Origin: Niabella drilacis
Lineage (GTDB): Bacteria; Bacteroidota; Bacteroidia; Chitinophagales; Chitinophagaceae
Reading direction: 5' to 3'
Length of the DNA: 64,000 nt
Assembly: GCF_900101395.1 (NCBI RefSeq)
Contig: NZ_FMZO01000012.1
Span: 64,451-128,450 of the forward strand
Shown: positions 25,684-35,700 of the stretch, in pieces
How positions within the stretch are numbered: position 1 is the stretch's first letter
Layout of the letters: each line of letters starts with the position of its first letter
Made by a program: the position numbers and the translations under genes
The notes under the pieces: generated by a model
What the model saw: only the letters and a program-made list of their open reading frames with translations
Told to the model about the DNA's origin: nothing
Databases searched by the model: none

Positions 25684-26136
25684 ATGGCAACAGCGAAAAA
25701 ATCTGCTGCAAAGAAAACAGCACCCAAAAAAGCGGCCGCTAAGAAAGCAGCTCCCAAAAAAGCAACAAAAGCTCCTGTAAAAGCGGCCCGCCCTGCGGCC
25801 GGGAAAGCAGCCGTAAAAAAGGCAGCTCCCAAAAAAGCAGCCGCAAAAAAAGCAGCACCTAAGAAAGCAGCTCCCAAGAAGAAAAGAAAGATCAATCCTG
25901 CCCTGCTGGTGCCCCTTACGCCCAGCGCTGCACTGGCAGCTGTTATTGGCAACAAACCAGCATCCCGCCCGGATATAATTAAAAAAATATGGGCCTATAT
26001 CAAAAAACAGGGACTGCAGGATACAGCCAATAAAAGGATGATCAACGCCGATGATAAATTAAAAACATTGTTTGGCGGTAAATCACAGGTATCTATGTTC
26101 GACCTGGCCAAGATCGTAAGTGCTAATGTAAAATGA
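25684..26136 (+). CDS. SWIB/MDM2 domain protein with histone H1-like N-terminus
   Basis: The product has 150 residues. Residues 1-70 are almost only Lys, Ala and Pro, with repeated AAPKKAAAKK units like histone H1 tails and bacterial AlgP/HC1 proteins. Residues 72-150 are a SWIB domain (LVPLTPSAALAAVIG, RPDIIKKIWAYIKKQGLQD, KTLFGG, VSMFDLAKIV). SWIB domains occur in eukaryotic chromatin remodellers and in Chlamydia and Bacteroidota. The combination suggests a nucleoid-associated DNA-binding protein in the cytoplasm. The low-complexity stretch is repetitive at DNA level and prone to length change. Confidence 0.9.
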   Translation: MATAKKSAAKKTAPKKAAAKKAAPKKATKAPVKAARPAAGKAAVKKAAPKKAAAKKAAPKKAAPKKKRKINPALLVPLTPSAALAAVIGNKPASRPDIIKKIWAYIKKQGLQDTANKRMINADDKLKTLFGGKSQVSMFDLAKIVSANVK

Positions 26137-26154
26137 GCTATGGCTTAATTGCAA

Positions 26155-26184
26155 AAAAGGGGAGCAAAGCAGCTCCCCTTTTTT
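26155..26184. terminator. strong terminator after SWIB gene
   Basis: AAAAGGGGAGC (26155-26165), loop AAAGCA, GCTCCCCTTTT (26172-26182) and T residues form an 11-bp stem. With A residues on the left it can also stop the convergent polysaccharide-locus transcript. Confidence 0.9.
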
Positions 26185-26215
26185 GTTGCAATCATGACGG
26201 CAACCAATGAAACAA

Positions 26216-27397
26216 TCAGTAGCCCTGCAGGATACCGGCCCATTGTCCGTATTCATAATCCTGCATCACCAGCCGGATTCCTGCCAGGAAGGCCTGCCGG
26301 ACCTCTTCCGGTACCCGTACAGATCCGGGGAAATATCCTCCAAACAGCCACACCCCGCCACCGGGCAGGTAGTCGTTTATAATTACCGGTGAAGAAGCCC
26401 TTTCAAATGTTACAGATTGTAACGCGCTGCACCCGTTCAACGTGTACTTGCCAATGTACTGCAAAGAAGGCGGAAACGATATTGTCTTTAGCGAGGCTGA
26501 AGAGATGACCGCTTCATTGGAAGCATTGGATACGAGCTTCTCCAGCTGGCTGTTTGCTGCAAAAGCAAATTGGATGAGCTGATCACATTGTTCAAAACTG
26601 ACCGGATCCAGTTGTTTGATCCCGGGAGGCAGGATGATAGAGGTAATGGCAGCAAACTTAAAAGCGCCCGTTCCTATTTTCTCCACGGATTCGGGCAGGA
26701 TAAATTCTTTAACTGCTTTTCCTGAAGGGAACCCCGGTTTACCCGGCTGGTTTAATCCGTTGGCCAGCACAAACCAATCCGGGATGGTCTTTACCCCTTC
26801 AGGGATGACCACTGTCGTTGTTCCCTCCGGGGGCGCACAGGACAGCAGGTTGCCAGCCGCATCAATGTTAAACCACCCCTGGGGTGAAGGTTGCACCCAC
26901 CGGGCATACAAAGTAAGATCACTGACGATCTTCGTGTTCATATTATAGATATTCGTCAGGCCCTCATCGGCATACCAGCCCACAAAAACATACCCTTCCC
27001 GGCCCGGCTTCTGCAATGACAGCGTGCGGCCTTCTATCACATCTACCGGATCGATAGCGCCGCCGCCATTCATCCGGAAGGTTACCCGGTGCAGCGGATA
27101 GATCCATTTGGCATACAGCGTCAGGTTCCCCGTAACAGGGGTGTCAAAATTGAAGCTGTCTTTTAACCCTGCATCTGCAAACCATCCTCCGAACTTACCT
27201 CCATCCGCAATGATGGGGTCCGGGAACAGCCTGTTTAACGGGATCCGCTCTCCGGACCGGACCTTAACAGGCGCTATATTCATGCCTCCGTTGGATTCGA
27301 TGCTTACTGTAAATAGCGGGACATCCGACTGCTTTTTGCAATGCGTAAAGCCCATGCAGCAAAGCAATAACATTGAGATCATTTTAAACTGTTGCAT
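26216..27397 (-). CDS. InlB-repeat / leucine-rich-repeat lipoprotein
   Basis: The protein has 393 residues. The lipobox is GFTHC (about Cys20). Two InlB B-type repeats (Listeria-Bacteroides repeat) follow, with GGKFGGWFADAG...NLTLYAKW and GYVFVGWYADEG...DLTLYARW. A BspA-like leucine-rich-repeat region comes next (VVIPEGVKTIPDW, EFILPESVEKIGTGAFKF, SIILPPGIKQLD). It is the last gene of the SusCD operon, 12 bases after the SGNH hydrolase. A surface role in glycan or protein binding is inferred. Confidence 0.88.
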   Translation of the reverse strand: MQQFKMISMLLLCCMGFTHCKKQSDVPLFTVSIESNGGMNIAPVKVRSGERIPLNRLFPDPIIADGGKFGGWFADAGLKDSFNFDTPVTGNLTLYAKWIYPLHRVTFRMNGGGAIDPVDVIEGRTLSLQKPGREGYVFVGWYADEGLTNIYNMNTKIVSDLTLYARWVQPSPQGWFNIDAAGNLLSCAPPEGTTTVVIPEGVKTIPDWFVLANGLNQPGKPGFPSGKAVKEFILPESVEKIGTGAFKFAAITSIILPPGIKQLDPVSFEQCDQLIQFAFAANSQLEKLVSNASNEAVISSASLKTISFPPSLQYIGKYTLNGCSALQSVTFERASSPVIINDYLPGGGVWLFGGYFPGSVRVPEEVRQAFLAGIRLVMQDYEYGQWAGILQGY

Positions 27398-27409
27398 ACT
27401 TGTGTTATA

Positions 27410-28093
27410 TTAGAAATCGTTTTTAATTACATTCCAGATCCTGTCGCTGATATTCTTCATGCCCTTATCGGATGGATGATTGGCCACCCCTTCGTTTTCG
27501 AACTGCCCGATGGCGGCATTTGTTTTATCATTGGCAAACAGATCTTCAATAGGCACATGCGGTAAACTATGTGCCTGTGCATATTTCCTGAGCATGGCGT
27601 TTACAGGGGTTGGCCAAAAGCCTTCCGCAATAACGATCTTCGTCTTATTGAGCGGCGTAAGCGCTTTCACCAGCTTATCAAAGCTTTCAATAAATCCGGC
27701 TTCCATGCCGGCTTCATATTTTACGTTCTCCGATATTTTAATAATCAGCAGGTCTGCATCTTTGTACCTTGCAACCTGCGACAGGTCATAGGTGTTGTAA
27801 TTGTTTTCATAGGCTGCTATACTTCCCCATACCACTGTTGCACCGGGGGCCTTCTGCTGAATATCTTTCTTAAGCAGGTGTACAAAATCGCATTCCCTGC
27901 AGCTTGCCGCCATTCCCCAGTCGTGTAACCAACCAATTTTTTCGCTTGGGGGGTGGGCTACAATGCTGTTGCCCAAGATCACCACGCGTTGTATTTTTCT
28001 GTGCCGGCCTACCGCCCCCCGGTCGCTGACGCAGGAAAGGCTTCCTAATAAAAGGAACAGGTATGGCCATATTAAAAACCGTTTTGTTATCAT
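27410..28093 (-). CDS. SGNH/GDSL hydrolase lipoprotein
   Basis: ATG 28093 gives a 227-residue lipoprotein (MITKRFLIWPYLFLLLGSLSC). Block I is VVILGNSIVAHPP with the nucleophile Ser; block V is NHPSDKGM with the catalytic His. SGNH enzymes in these loci usually remove acetyl or other esters from glycans. The frame is open upstream to 28243 but would overlap the GH127 gene end and place the signal peptide internally, so that start is rejected. Confidence 0.8.
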   Translation of the reverse strand: MITKRFLIWPYLFLLLGSLSCVSDRGAVGRHRKIQRVVILGNSIVAHPPSEKIGWLHDWGMAASCRECDFVHLLKKDIQQKAPGATVVWGSIAAYENNYNTYDLSQVARYKDADLLIIKISENVKYEAGMEAGFIESFDKLVKALTPLNKTKIVIAEGFWPTPVNAMLRKYAQAHSLPHVPIEDLFANDKTNAAIGQFENEGVANHPSDKGMKNISDRIWNVIKNDF

Positions 28094-28109
28094 AACTATT
28101 TTATTTTTT

Positions 28110-29978
28110 TTACCACCAGGTGTCCCGGTCGGCTGTTTCAATAGTCCGGGGAAGCCATACCTGGTAACGGTCTTGGGGATCCCAGCTATTTCCGGCCGAT
28201 CCAAAATCGCAGAATTGAATTTTGCGGAAGAACCCCGGATCATCGTGATAGATACCCGATAGCGCCGTTACCGAAAAGTTCATCCAGGCAAACCCGTTAT
28301 CGGGTCCGGGGGTCAAAACGACTCTGTTGTCTTTTGAATGTTCAATAGCAACAGAGGCATCTACAAACCCATCGTTAAACCGGCTGTCCCGGGCCAGTAC
28401 TACCGGGCCTCTTACAAGGGCAACGTGGTTATTGAGCACAACCAACCTGCCTTCCAGTTCCAGCTCCAGTTTTACACGGTCGCCTTTTTTCCAGCTGCGG
28501 TTGAGGCGGGCGTAATTCCCCGAAATATCCGGGTTGTTTATTTTTTCCCCGTTTACATAAACAGTGCAGGTCCTGCTCCAACCCGGGATCCGCAGTGCCA
28601 GCGTAAACCCGGCGGGTTTTCCGGCATCGATCGCCAGTTCAACGGTTCCCGTTTTCGGGTACCCCGTCCGCACACGGATTCCTATCTTATTCTTTTTATT
28701 CAACGCAACTGCTGCATCCAGATCCGTGTAAAGATTTACGGTAACCAGGTCCTTACCAACTGCCAATGCGGCACCTGGCAAAGCCGTAAAACCTCTTGGC
28801 CCGTTTGCCTCACAGCAATTCATATCCATACCACATTGCCGTTCTCCCGATCTTCTGAAACCGCCTAAAGAAATATAGGAGGCAATCGCCCGGCCGTCGT
28901 TCTTCATGGATGCCTGGAGGGCGTTGTAAGCTGTTTTTTCCAACTCATCCATATAGACAGATTTCCCCGTCAGCTGGTATAGCCGTTCACAAAACTGCAT
29001 CCAGGTTACGGTAACGCAGGTTTCATTGGATGCAAAAGCCGCCACCGTCTGGTTCTTTGCCCCATGCCAGAAACACTCGTTTGCGCTGGCATTGCCGGCA
29101 ACCGTTAGTTCCTGTTCCATGATCTGCCTTGCCGTATTTTCGGCCGCGGCCAGGAAACGCTGATCGCCTACGATCTTATAAAGCTCCAGCAGCCCGATGT
29201 AGCAGGACATCATCTCATAGGCCTTGCTTCCGTTCTGGGTCCATTGCGCGGCCTTGGGCACCGGCAAAAAACGGGATGCTACCGGCGTATTGTTCAACGC
29301 CTTTGAGATAAGCTGCGGGCCTGTTTCCGTTTCCCACTGCCGGACGATGTAGTTGGCAAAATCCAGGTACTTTTGATCGCGTGTATTCCGGTACAGGTAA
29401 ACAACCGGTTCCAGAACAGAGCCTGCAGCCATGCCCCTGTAATTACCCAAAGTTGCTATATTGGCCCGCCCGGGACCTACCTGGGAAAGCAGGTGATCTG
29501 CCATTTTTTTACAGGCTTCCAGGGCTGCCGGATCGCCGGTAATGGCATAATAGGCCTGCAGCCCCAGTAAACTGTATTTGCGCCCCCATACATCCCATTC
29601 TGCCAGGTATGATGAAGACCGGTAATTGCCGATGTAGCCATTGGAAAGCTGTGTTTTCATCAATGCTTTGGCCCCCTGCCTGATCTTCCGGAGCAGGGCT
29701 TCGCTCCGGTTGTACCGGTACGCTTCACAGGCGCCCAGGGTCCACTTTCCCCAGAATTCGCTCTGCCATTTTGAGGTTTCATTTTTATGCCGGAAAGGTT
29801 CTACCAGGTAATCCGGGTCCTGGGACAGGATCCTGTTGGTAATGCATTGGTCGATCCTTTGACCCAGATACCCTTCCAGCCGCAACGATGTTACCTGTGC
29901 ACTGTCTTTATCACGGGCCTGCCCCGGAATACCGGCCAAAAGACCTGTCACCAGGAATATAGTTCTGATCATTTTCAT
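28110..29978 (-). CDS. GH127-type beta-L-arabinofuranosidase (DUF1680)
   Basis: Start 29978 (MKMIRTIFLVTGLLAGIPGQA) gives a 622-residue secreted enzyme. The (alpha/alpha)6 barrel contains the zinc/thiolate active site of GH127: Glu and Cys in SNETCV (about residue 320) and the double Cys in MNCCEANG (about 387). The nucleophile in known family members is a cysteine of this pair. Related GH127 enzymes cleave beta-L-arabinofuranosides. The frame continues upstream into the preceding gene, which is not a true start. It lies 14 bases after that gene's stop. Confidence 0.85.
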   Translation of the reverse strand: MKMIRTIFLVTGLLAGIPGQARDKDSAQVTSLRLEGYLGQRIDQCITNRILSQDPDYLVEPFRHKNETSKWQSEFWGKWTLGACEAYRYNRSEALLRKIRQGAKALMKTQLSNGYIGNYRSSSYLAEWDVWGRKYSLLGLQAYYAITGDPAALEACKKMADHLLSQVGPGRANIATLGNYRGMAAGSVLEPVVYLYRNTRDQKYLDFANYIVRQWETETGPQLISKALNNTPVASRFLPVPKAAQWTQNGSKAYEMMSCYIGLLELYKIVGDQRFLAAAENTARQIMEQELTVAGNASANECFWHGAKNQTVAAFASNETCVTVTWMQFCERLYQLTGKSVYMDELEKTAYNALQASMKNDGRAIASYISLGGFRRSGERQCGMDMNCCEANGPRGFTALPGAALAVGKDLVTVNLYTDLDAAVALNKKNKIGIRVRTGYPKTGTVELAIDAGKPAGFTLALRIPGWSRTCTVYVNGEKINNPDISGNYARLNRSWKKGDRVKLELELEGRLVVLNNHVALVRGPVVLARDSRFNDGFVDASVAIEHSKDNRVVLTPGPDNGFAWMNFSVTALSGIYHDDPGFFRKIQFCDFGSAGNSWDPQDRYQVWLPRTIETADRDTWW

Positions 29979-29992
29979 ATTTATACCGGTTT

Positions 29993-31099
29993 CTATTTCG
30001 CTAATACTTTTTTTATGGCATCCAGCCTGGCCGCTCCTTCTTTTTTGGTAGGTGTAAGCCAACTCCCCTCGCCATTCTCATTCCAGGCGTATATGAACAG
30101 TAAACCGCCCAGTACTTTTGACCGGTTCTGTTGTGCCCAGTTGACGGCATCCGTCAGATGACCGGCGAGCTTTTGCGGTGTAACACCCGTATACCAATAA
30201 TCGGAGGCGGGTATGGCCGGGTGATCTTTTGCCCAGGGGCGCATGTCATACCCCGCACCAAGGGTTGGTACATAAGGCAGGTCGGATGCTGCACTTATTT
30301 TTGTCCAGACCTTCCGGTCGCCCTGCACCAGGTTCTGATAACCGTTTTCACCTGGCTGCAGCCTACCGTCATCCGCATTGTTATACGTGGTAATAAAATC
30401 GAACCCGCTTGCTTTGATCCTGGCGGCGGCCGTGGGATCGGAGGGAATGGTCCTTGCACCAATTAACAGATCCCCCGCCCCCGCAGCCTTTGCCTGCTGC
30501 CGGTACCGGGCAAATGCGGCTTTTGTACCTGCTTCGCCTCCCAATCCCTTTATGACCTCATCGGTATTAAAGAAAACAATGATCGGCCTGCCCTCAACTT
30601 TTAAATAGTTGGGCTCTTTGAACAACCGGACCGTTCGGTTACAAACCGTTTCCCAATTAGCGGCAGACACGGGATGGCAGGACAAAAGAAAAAAATCCAG
30701 CTCGTTCTTATTGGGCGCGCTGAGAAAAAGATCCAGGGCCTTATTCAGGTTATCCATATAAGCGGAGTTGGCCACAAGACTGTTCTCATACCAGCAGAAT
30801 CCCCAAAATGACAACCCTGCGTCGTGTGCATAGCGGATCTGGTCCTTCATAACGCCGGGAGCATCCTCCCGCCAGCCCCAAACGGGCTCCCGCTCTGCAT
30901 AGCTGCTCACCAGCGTTGGGCTTATATGGAAGGTGTGACCTGCCGCATCATCCGGAGGAAAGCTCCATCCGCCAAAATACCAGGCCCCTACCCGCACTTT
31001 ACCCGCATTGTCTTTTACGGGAGGTGCTTTTACCTGCGAATGGGAACAGGACCCGCAAAAAAACAGCATACTGTGTACCAGGAAAAATAGCTTTTTCAT
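29993..31099 (-). CDS. GH99-like / WbsX-type glycan enzyme, lipoprotein
   Basis: The product has 368 residues with a lipobox (FFCGSCSHS). The mature protein starts VRVGAWYFGGWSFPPDD and has GLSFWGFCWYENS, RPIIVFFNTDEV and a C-terminal FIYAWNENGEGSW. This pattern belongs to the Glyco_tran_WbsX / GH99-like fold, whose members include endo-mannosidases and many SusCD-linked enzymes of unknown target. The acidic residues in YAWNENGEG are candidates for catalysis. It is third in the operon, 20 bases after SusD. Confidence 0.75.
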   Translation of the reverse strand: MKKLFFLVHSMLFFCGSCSHSQVKAPPVKDNAGKVRVGAWYFGGWSFPPDDAAGHTFHISPTLVSSYAEREPVWGWREDAPGVMKDQIRYAHDAGLSFWGFCWYENSLVANSAYMDNLNKALDLFLSAPNKNELDFFLLSCHPVSAANWETVCNRTVRLFKEPNYLKVEGRPIIVFFNTDEVIKGLGGEAGTKAAFARYRQQAKAAGAGDLLIGARTIPSDPTAAARIKASGFDFITTYNNADDGRLQPGENGYQNLVQGDRKVWTKISAASDLPYVPTLGAGYDMRPWAKDHPAIPASDYWYTGVTPQKLAGHLTDAVNWAQQNRSKVLGGLLFIYAWNENGEGSWLTPTKKEGAARLDAIKKVLAK

Positions 31100-31119
31100 A
31101 ACTTTTTGATTGTTGGCGG

Positions 31120-32757
31120 TTAGTAACCGGGATTATTGGGTTTCAGGTTAGGATTGGCTATTTCATCTTCTTCCGGCACCGGGCTCCAGATCTTCTGATC
31201 GGTAATATTGCTTACCAGCTGGAGCGCCCCGTTCCTGTTCCATACACCAAAAGTGGTAGACAAAGATTTGATCCCGGATTCATACCGGTTAAACCGGACC
31301 AGGTCAAATTTCCGTTGCTGCTCAAAGCACAGCTCTCTTGAGCGCTCTTCTAAAAGCTCCGAAACAAAATCCGTTCTGCCGTACAGACTTTGCAGGTCTT
31401 CCACTTTGTACCCTGCATTTTTAACCAGCGCCCTGGCCCGGATCTTTTTCAGCACATCGCGGCCTTTTGCATCGCCCTCAAAATGTGCTGTAACTTCCGC
31501 TTCCAGCAGGTACAGATCCGCCAGACGCAAAAGAGGATAATACCCTACATAATAATCATCATGTTTAATGGTCGTTTTTACATACCGGAACTTGGTAACA
31601 CAGTAGTCGCCATCATACGCTTCCCCTCCCGCGCCCACATGCAATTCCTTTGGTATGATATACGTGTTACCATCAATAACCTGGGTTTTTACGTCCCCAT
31701 CTGCCAGCCCGCCAACCACCCAGTTTCCTCTTGCATCCATATTCCGGTTATAGTTGGAATACACTTCCTGTGTAGGACGGCAGGTGCCCCAGCCCCCTCC
31801 TTCGCTGCCCACCGGCAACTGGTAATACATAAGCCCAAACCCGATTCTTTTATTGGGAGAAGGCGCAATAGTGAGCAGGATCTCTTCCTTTTGCTTATCG
31901 AGGGAGCCTTCCACGAACAGGCTCCTGTAATCATCTGTAAGTTTAAACGGGCTGTTGGTTTCAATATCCCGGATCAGCTGCCCGGCTTTTGTATACATTT
32001 CATCTGCATTTACCCAGCTGAAACTATTCAGGCCAAACCCCAGGGTACCGCCCACATTGTATTTTTTACAGCTGGCCAGGTAGCAATACAATTTTGCCAG
32101 GTAGCCGGCGGCGGACCATTTGGATGCCCGGGTAATATCCAGGGGCCTGCCGCCGCTGATGTGCTCATACGCATATTGCAGGTCTGTGATCGCCTGGTTC
32201 ATGACCCCTTCCAGCTTATCGCGGCTTTTATCCGCAGCATGAGGTACATCGGTATAAACCGGAACACCACCAAAGATCATACCCAGGTACATATAATGCC
32301 AGCCTCTTAAAAACCGGGCCTCGGCTTCGATCTCTGCTTTGCGGTCTGCATCCATATCAATACCACCGGTATGGTGCAGCAGTTCATTGGCAGCATAGAT
32401 CCCCGTATACATTTTTGACCAGATATCCCGGATGTTTTTATTGCTTTTCACAACGGTTCCATTGATGAACTGGTCCATATTGGATTCGGGATCGGGGGTC
32501 GAATAGGGATTGCCGACAATTTCATCGGTGCCCACATTCCCGATGAGAAACATACCGCTCCTGTAATTGACAGCATAACTTTCTCCCAATATCCCATAAC
32601 AACCGGTAAGTGCCACTTCCAGATCGTTAGCATTGCGATAAAAGTTCGTGTTGGAGGTAAAGTCCAGCGGTTTGGAGTCCAGGAATTTTTTACAGCCGGC
32701 CAAAACGGTCAGCAGCAGCATCACGCCAAAATAAAATATCTTTTTCATTGCTTGCAT
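31120..32757 (-). CDS. SusD/RagB family glycan-binding lipoprotein
   Basis: The product is 545 residues, or 542 from the second Met at 32748. The lipobox is LAGC, followed by KKFLDSKPLD and NFYRNANDLEVALTGCYG, the SusD opening. The middle region has ANELLHH...EAEARFLRGWHYMYLG, a TPR-like SusD motif. The C-terminus (SPVPEEDEIANPNLKPNNPGY) is typical. It binds glycan at the outer membrane over the SusC channel. It starts 2 bases after susC ends. Confidence 0.95.
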   Translation of the reverse strand: MQAMKKIFYFGVMLLLTVLAGCKKFLDSKPLDFTSNTNFYRNANDLEVALTGCYGILGESYAVNYRSGMFLIGNVGTDEIVGNPYSTPDPESNMDQFINGTVVKSNKNIRDIWSKMYTGIYAANELLHHTGGIDMDADRKAEIEAEARFLRGWHYMYLGMIFGGVPVYTDVPHAADKSRDKLEGVMNQAITDLQYAYEHISGGRPLDITRASKWSAAGYLAKLYCYLASCKKYNVGGTLGFGLNSFSWVNADEMYTKAGQLIRDIETNSPFKLTDDYRSLFVEGSLDKQKEEILLTIAPSPNKRIGFGLMYYQLPVGSEGGGWGTCRPTQEVYSNYNRNMDARGNWVVGGLADGDVKTQVIDGNTYIIPKELHVGAGGEAYDGDYCVTKFRYVKTTIKHDDYYVGYYPLLRLADLYLLEAEVTAHFEGDAKGRDVLKKIRARALVKNAGYKVEDLQSLYGRTDFVSELLEERSRELCFEQQRKFDLVRFNRYESGIKSLSTTFGVWNRNGALQLVSNITDQKIWSPVPEEDEIANPNLKPNNPGY

Positions 32758-32759
32758 TC

Positions 32760-35700
32760 TTAAAAGTTTATCGTTACACCTACCTTATGCGAAGTAGCTC
32801 TCGGGTAGCCAATAATATCAAATCCGGTCAGCAGCGGGCTGCCTGAATCCACCTCCGGGGTATAACCGCTATAGGAGGTTACTGTAAACAGGTTATCGGC
32901 CACATAGTAAAACTTACAGCTGTTCACTCCCAGTTTTTTAGCCAGCGTTGGCGAAATAGTATATGAAAGGTGTACATTTTGCAACCTTAAAAAAGTGGCA
33001 TCCTCCACATAGTAGTCGCTGGGCAGGGCTGCCAGGGAGTTATAATACCCCGGATCGGAATACGCCGGTCTTGTGTTGGTAGGGTTATCCGGTGTCCACC
33101 TGTTATTCCAGAAATCCCTGGTTATGTTATAATACTCCCCGGGGAACCCGCCTTCCAGTTCAAACTTTGTGGAGTTAAATATTTTTCCACCCAACGCATA
33201 TACAAAGAAGAACCCGAATTCAACATTTTTATACTTAAAATTATTCCCGATGCCCCCGTACATTTTAGGATCGCTTCTCCCGATGATCGTTTTATCAGCC
33301 TCTGTTATTTTGTTATCGGCCGAGCCATCCAGGTTTTTGAACTTCATGGTTCCAGGGCGCGCTTTTCCCAGGTTACCGGGATCAACGATCCCTTTCTTAA
33401 GAACCCAATCCCGCTCCTGCCAGGGTATATCGGGATCATTGGGAGCGCGGACGCCCATTTTATCAACCCATCCGTCAAAATCCTCCATCTGGTAGATACC
33501 GTCCATCCGGTAACCATACATAATACCGATTGGCTGCCCTACCATGATGCGGCCAACATCGTTGATCTTGATATAGGAAGAGCTCCATGAATTGGCGCCG
33601 ATAGGTGCTACCTTTAAACCATTGCCGATATCCACCACCCTGTTCCGGTTGGAACTGAAGGTCAGCGATGAGTTCCATTCAAACCGGCTGCGGGAGATAT
33701 TCCTGGTGTTCAGCGACAGCTCAATGCCTTTATTATTGATCTTCCCGAGGTTTTGCCACTGGGTCTTAAATCCGGATTGAGAGGGAATGATCGCCTCATA
33801 AAGCATATCCGTGGTACGCTTGTCGTACAGGTCAACCGTAACTCCCACCACTCCTCCGAAAACAGAGAGGTCCATCCCCAGGTTGTATTGTGTGGTGGTT
33901 TCCCATTTCAGTTCCGGGTTGGGCATGGATGCAGGAATCAGCCCCAGCTGGTCTCCATAAAATGCATTGCCCATGCGGGTCAGGTAGCGGAACTCGGGAA
34001 TATTGGAATTACCGGTCATCCCATAGCTTAAGCGAAACTTCAGGCTTTCGAGGTTTTTCCAGTTCTTTAAGAAAGGCTCGTCGGATGCGATCCAGGCCAG
34101 TGCCGCGGAAGGAAAATACCCCCAGCGGTTGGCTGTTCCAAAGCGGTCGGACCCATCCGCACGGATGCTCGCCGTTAACAGGTACCTGTTAAAGATGCTG
34201 TAGTTAACACGCCCCAGGTAAGAGGCCGCCTTCATTAAACCGGCACCCGAAGACGCCTGCTGTATGATGACCCCCTTATCCAGGTCATAGATCCCCGTTG
34301 TTTCATCATCAAAATTACTTTTCACAATCACGTTGTTCTCATACCGGCTGCCATTGAGTTCAAAGGCGGTTAAGACATCCAGCTTTGTTTTGTTCTTAAA
34401 GGCTACATTGTAACTCAGGCTATTGGTATTGCTCCATCCCATCCAGCTGGCGTTTGATATAGCCGCCCGGCCTTTCAGGTAATATCCCCAGGGCGTTTCC
34501 TTTCCATAGAACTCGGCCGTTTTTGAAGGCACGATCGTTCCGCTTATTGTAGAGGCCAGGTAAAGCCCGTTCAGTATCCGGTAGCTCAGGGTGGTGTTGG
34601 CCGATACATTGGGAGAAGCAGTGGTCTTATCTACATGCTCCAGGTTGGCTGTGGGCATCTTCCATCCCCCCTGGGTCTGAACCGCAAGCGGGTTCGAAAA
34701 CACCAGGGGTTTTGAGATCAATGCCGTCTGCAAAATGCCCATATTATTATAACCGTCGCCGGATTGTGCCGCGCCGTTGTATTGTGAATAAGAGGAGGAA
34801 AGCCCGAGTGAGAACCGGAACCGGTTCTTGCTGTGGTCCATTTTCAAACGCATATTGTACCGGGAGTAATCATTTTTTTCAAGGATCCCCTGCTCTTTAT
34901 TATACCCCAGGCTTGCCGAATACTTTGTATAGTTTGTGCCGCCGGTCACGGACAGGTTATGGGCGGTTGAAATGGCAGTCCGGTACATTTCGTCCTGCCA
35001 GTTATATTCCGGCAATGCATAAACATCACGGGGCTCCAGTTTGGAGAGATCTCTTTCACCGGCATTTAAAAAGAACAGCCAATCTGTAAAATACCCGAAT
35101 TCATACCGCTTCCTGTCCGGCATCAACGTCCAGTCCTTCCTGTAATCCAGCCACTCATCCCCATTCAGCATTTCGATGGTCTTTGACCGGTAGGCGATCC
35201 CTACATTTCCATCGTAGCTGATAACAGGCTCTCCTGTTTTCCCCTGGCGGGTGGTAACAATGATAACGCCGTTTGCGCCCCTCGACCCGTAGATGGCCGT
35301 GGCAGAGGCATCTTTGAGCACATCGATCGAAACGATATCTGCCGGGTTGATCGAGTTGAGCGGGTTGCGTTGCGCACTCTTTCCAAAACGCGAGGATGCG
35401 ATGGGGGCTTCACTTTCATTGACCTGCACACCATCGATCACAAAAAGCGGGGTGCTGCTTCCTGCCAGGGAATTAGCTCCGCGGATCAGCACTTTGGATC
35501 CCGTTCCCGGTTCGCCGGACCCGGTGGTGATCTGTAGCCCTGCTACCCGGCCCTGCATACTGTTGAGGAACGAGCTGCCCTTTGTTTCCTGCAATACATT
35601 CTCCTTGATCCCCGCAACAGCTCCCGTCAGGTCTCTTTTTTTAACGGTACCATAGCCGATCACGACCAGGTCTTCCATTTTCCGCTCTGCGCCTTTGAGC

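Noticed and set aside
28094-28243. Longer start for the SGNH hydrolase overlapping the GH127 gene
   Set aside because: The lipoprotein signal peptide begins at 28093; upstream residues lie inside the neighbouring gene's coding region.
33169-35655. Several plus-strand open frames inside susC
   Set aside because: They are antisense shadows of the SusC coding sequence without ribosome sites or domains.
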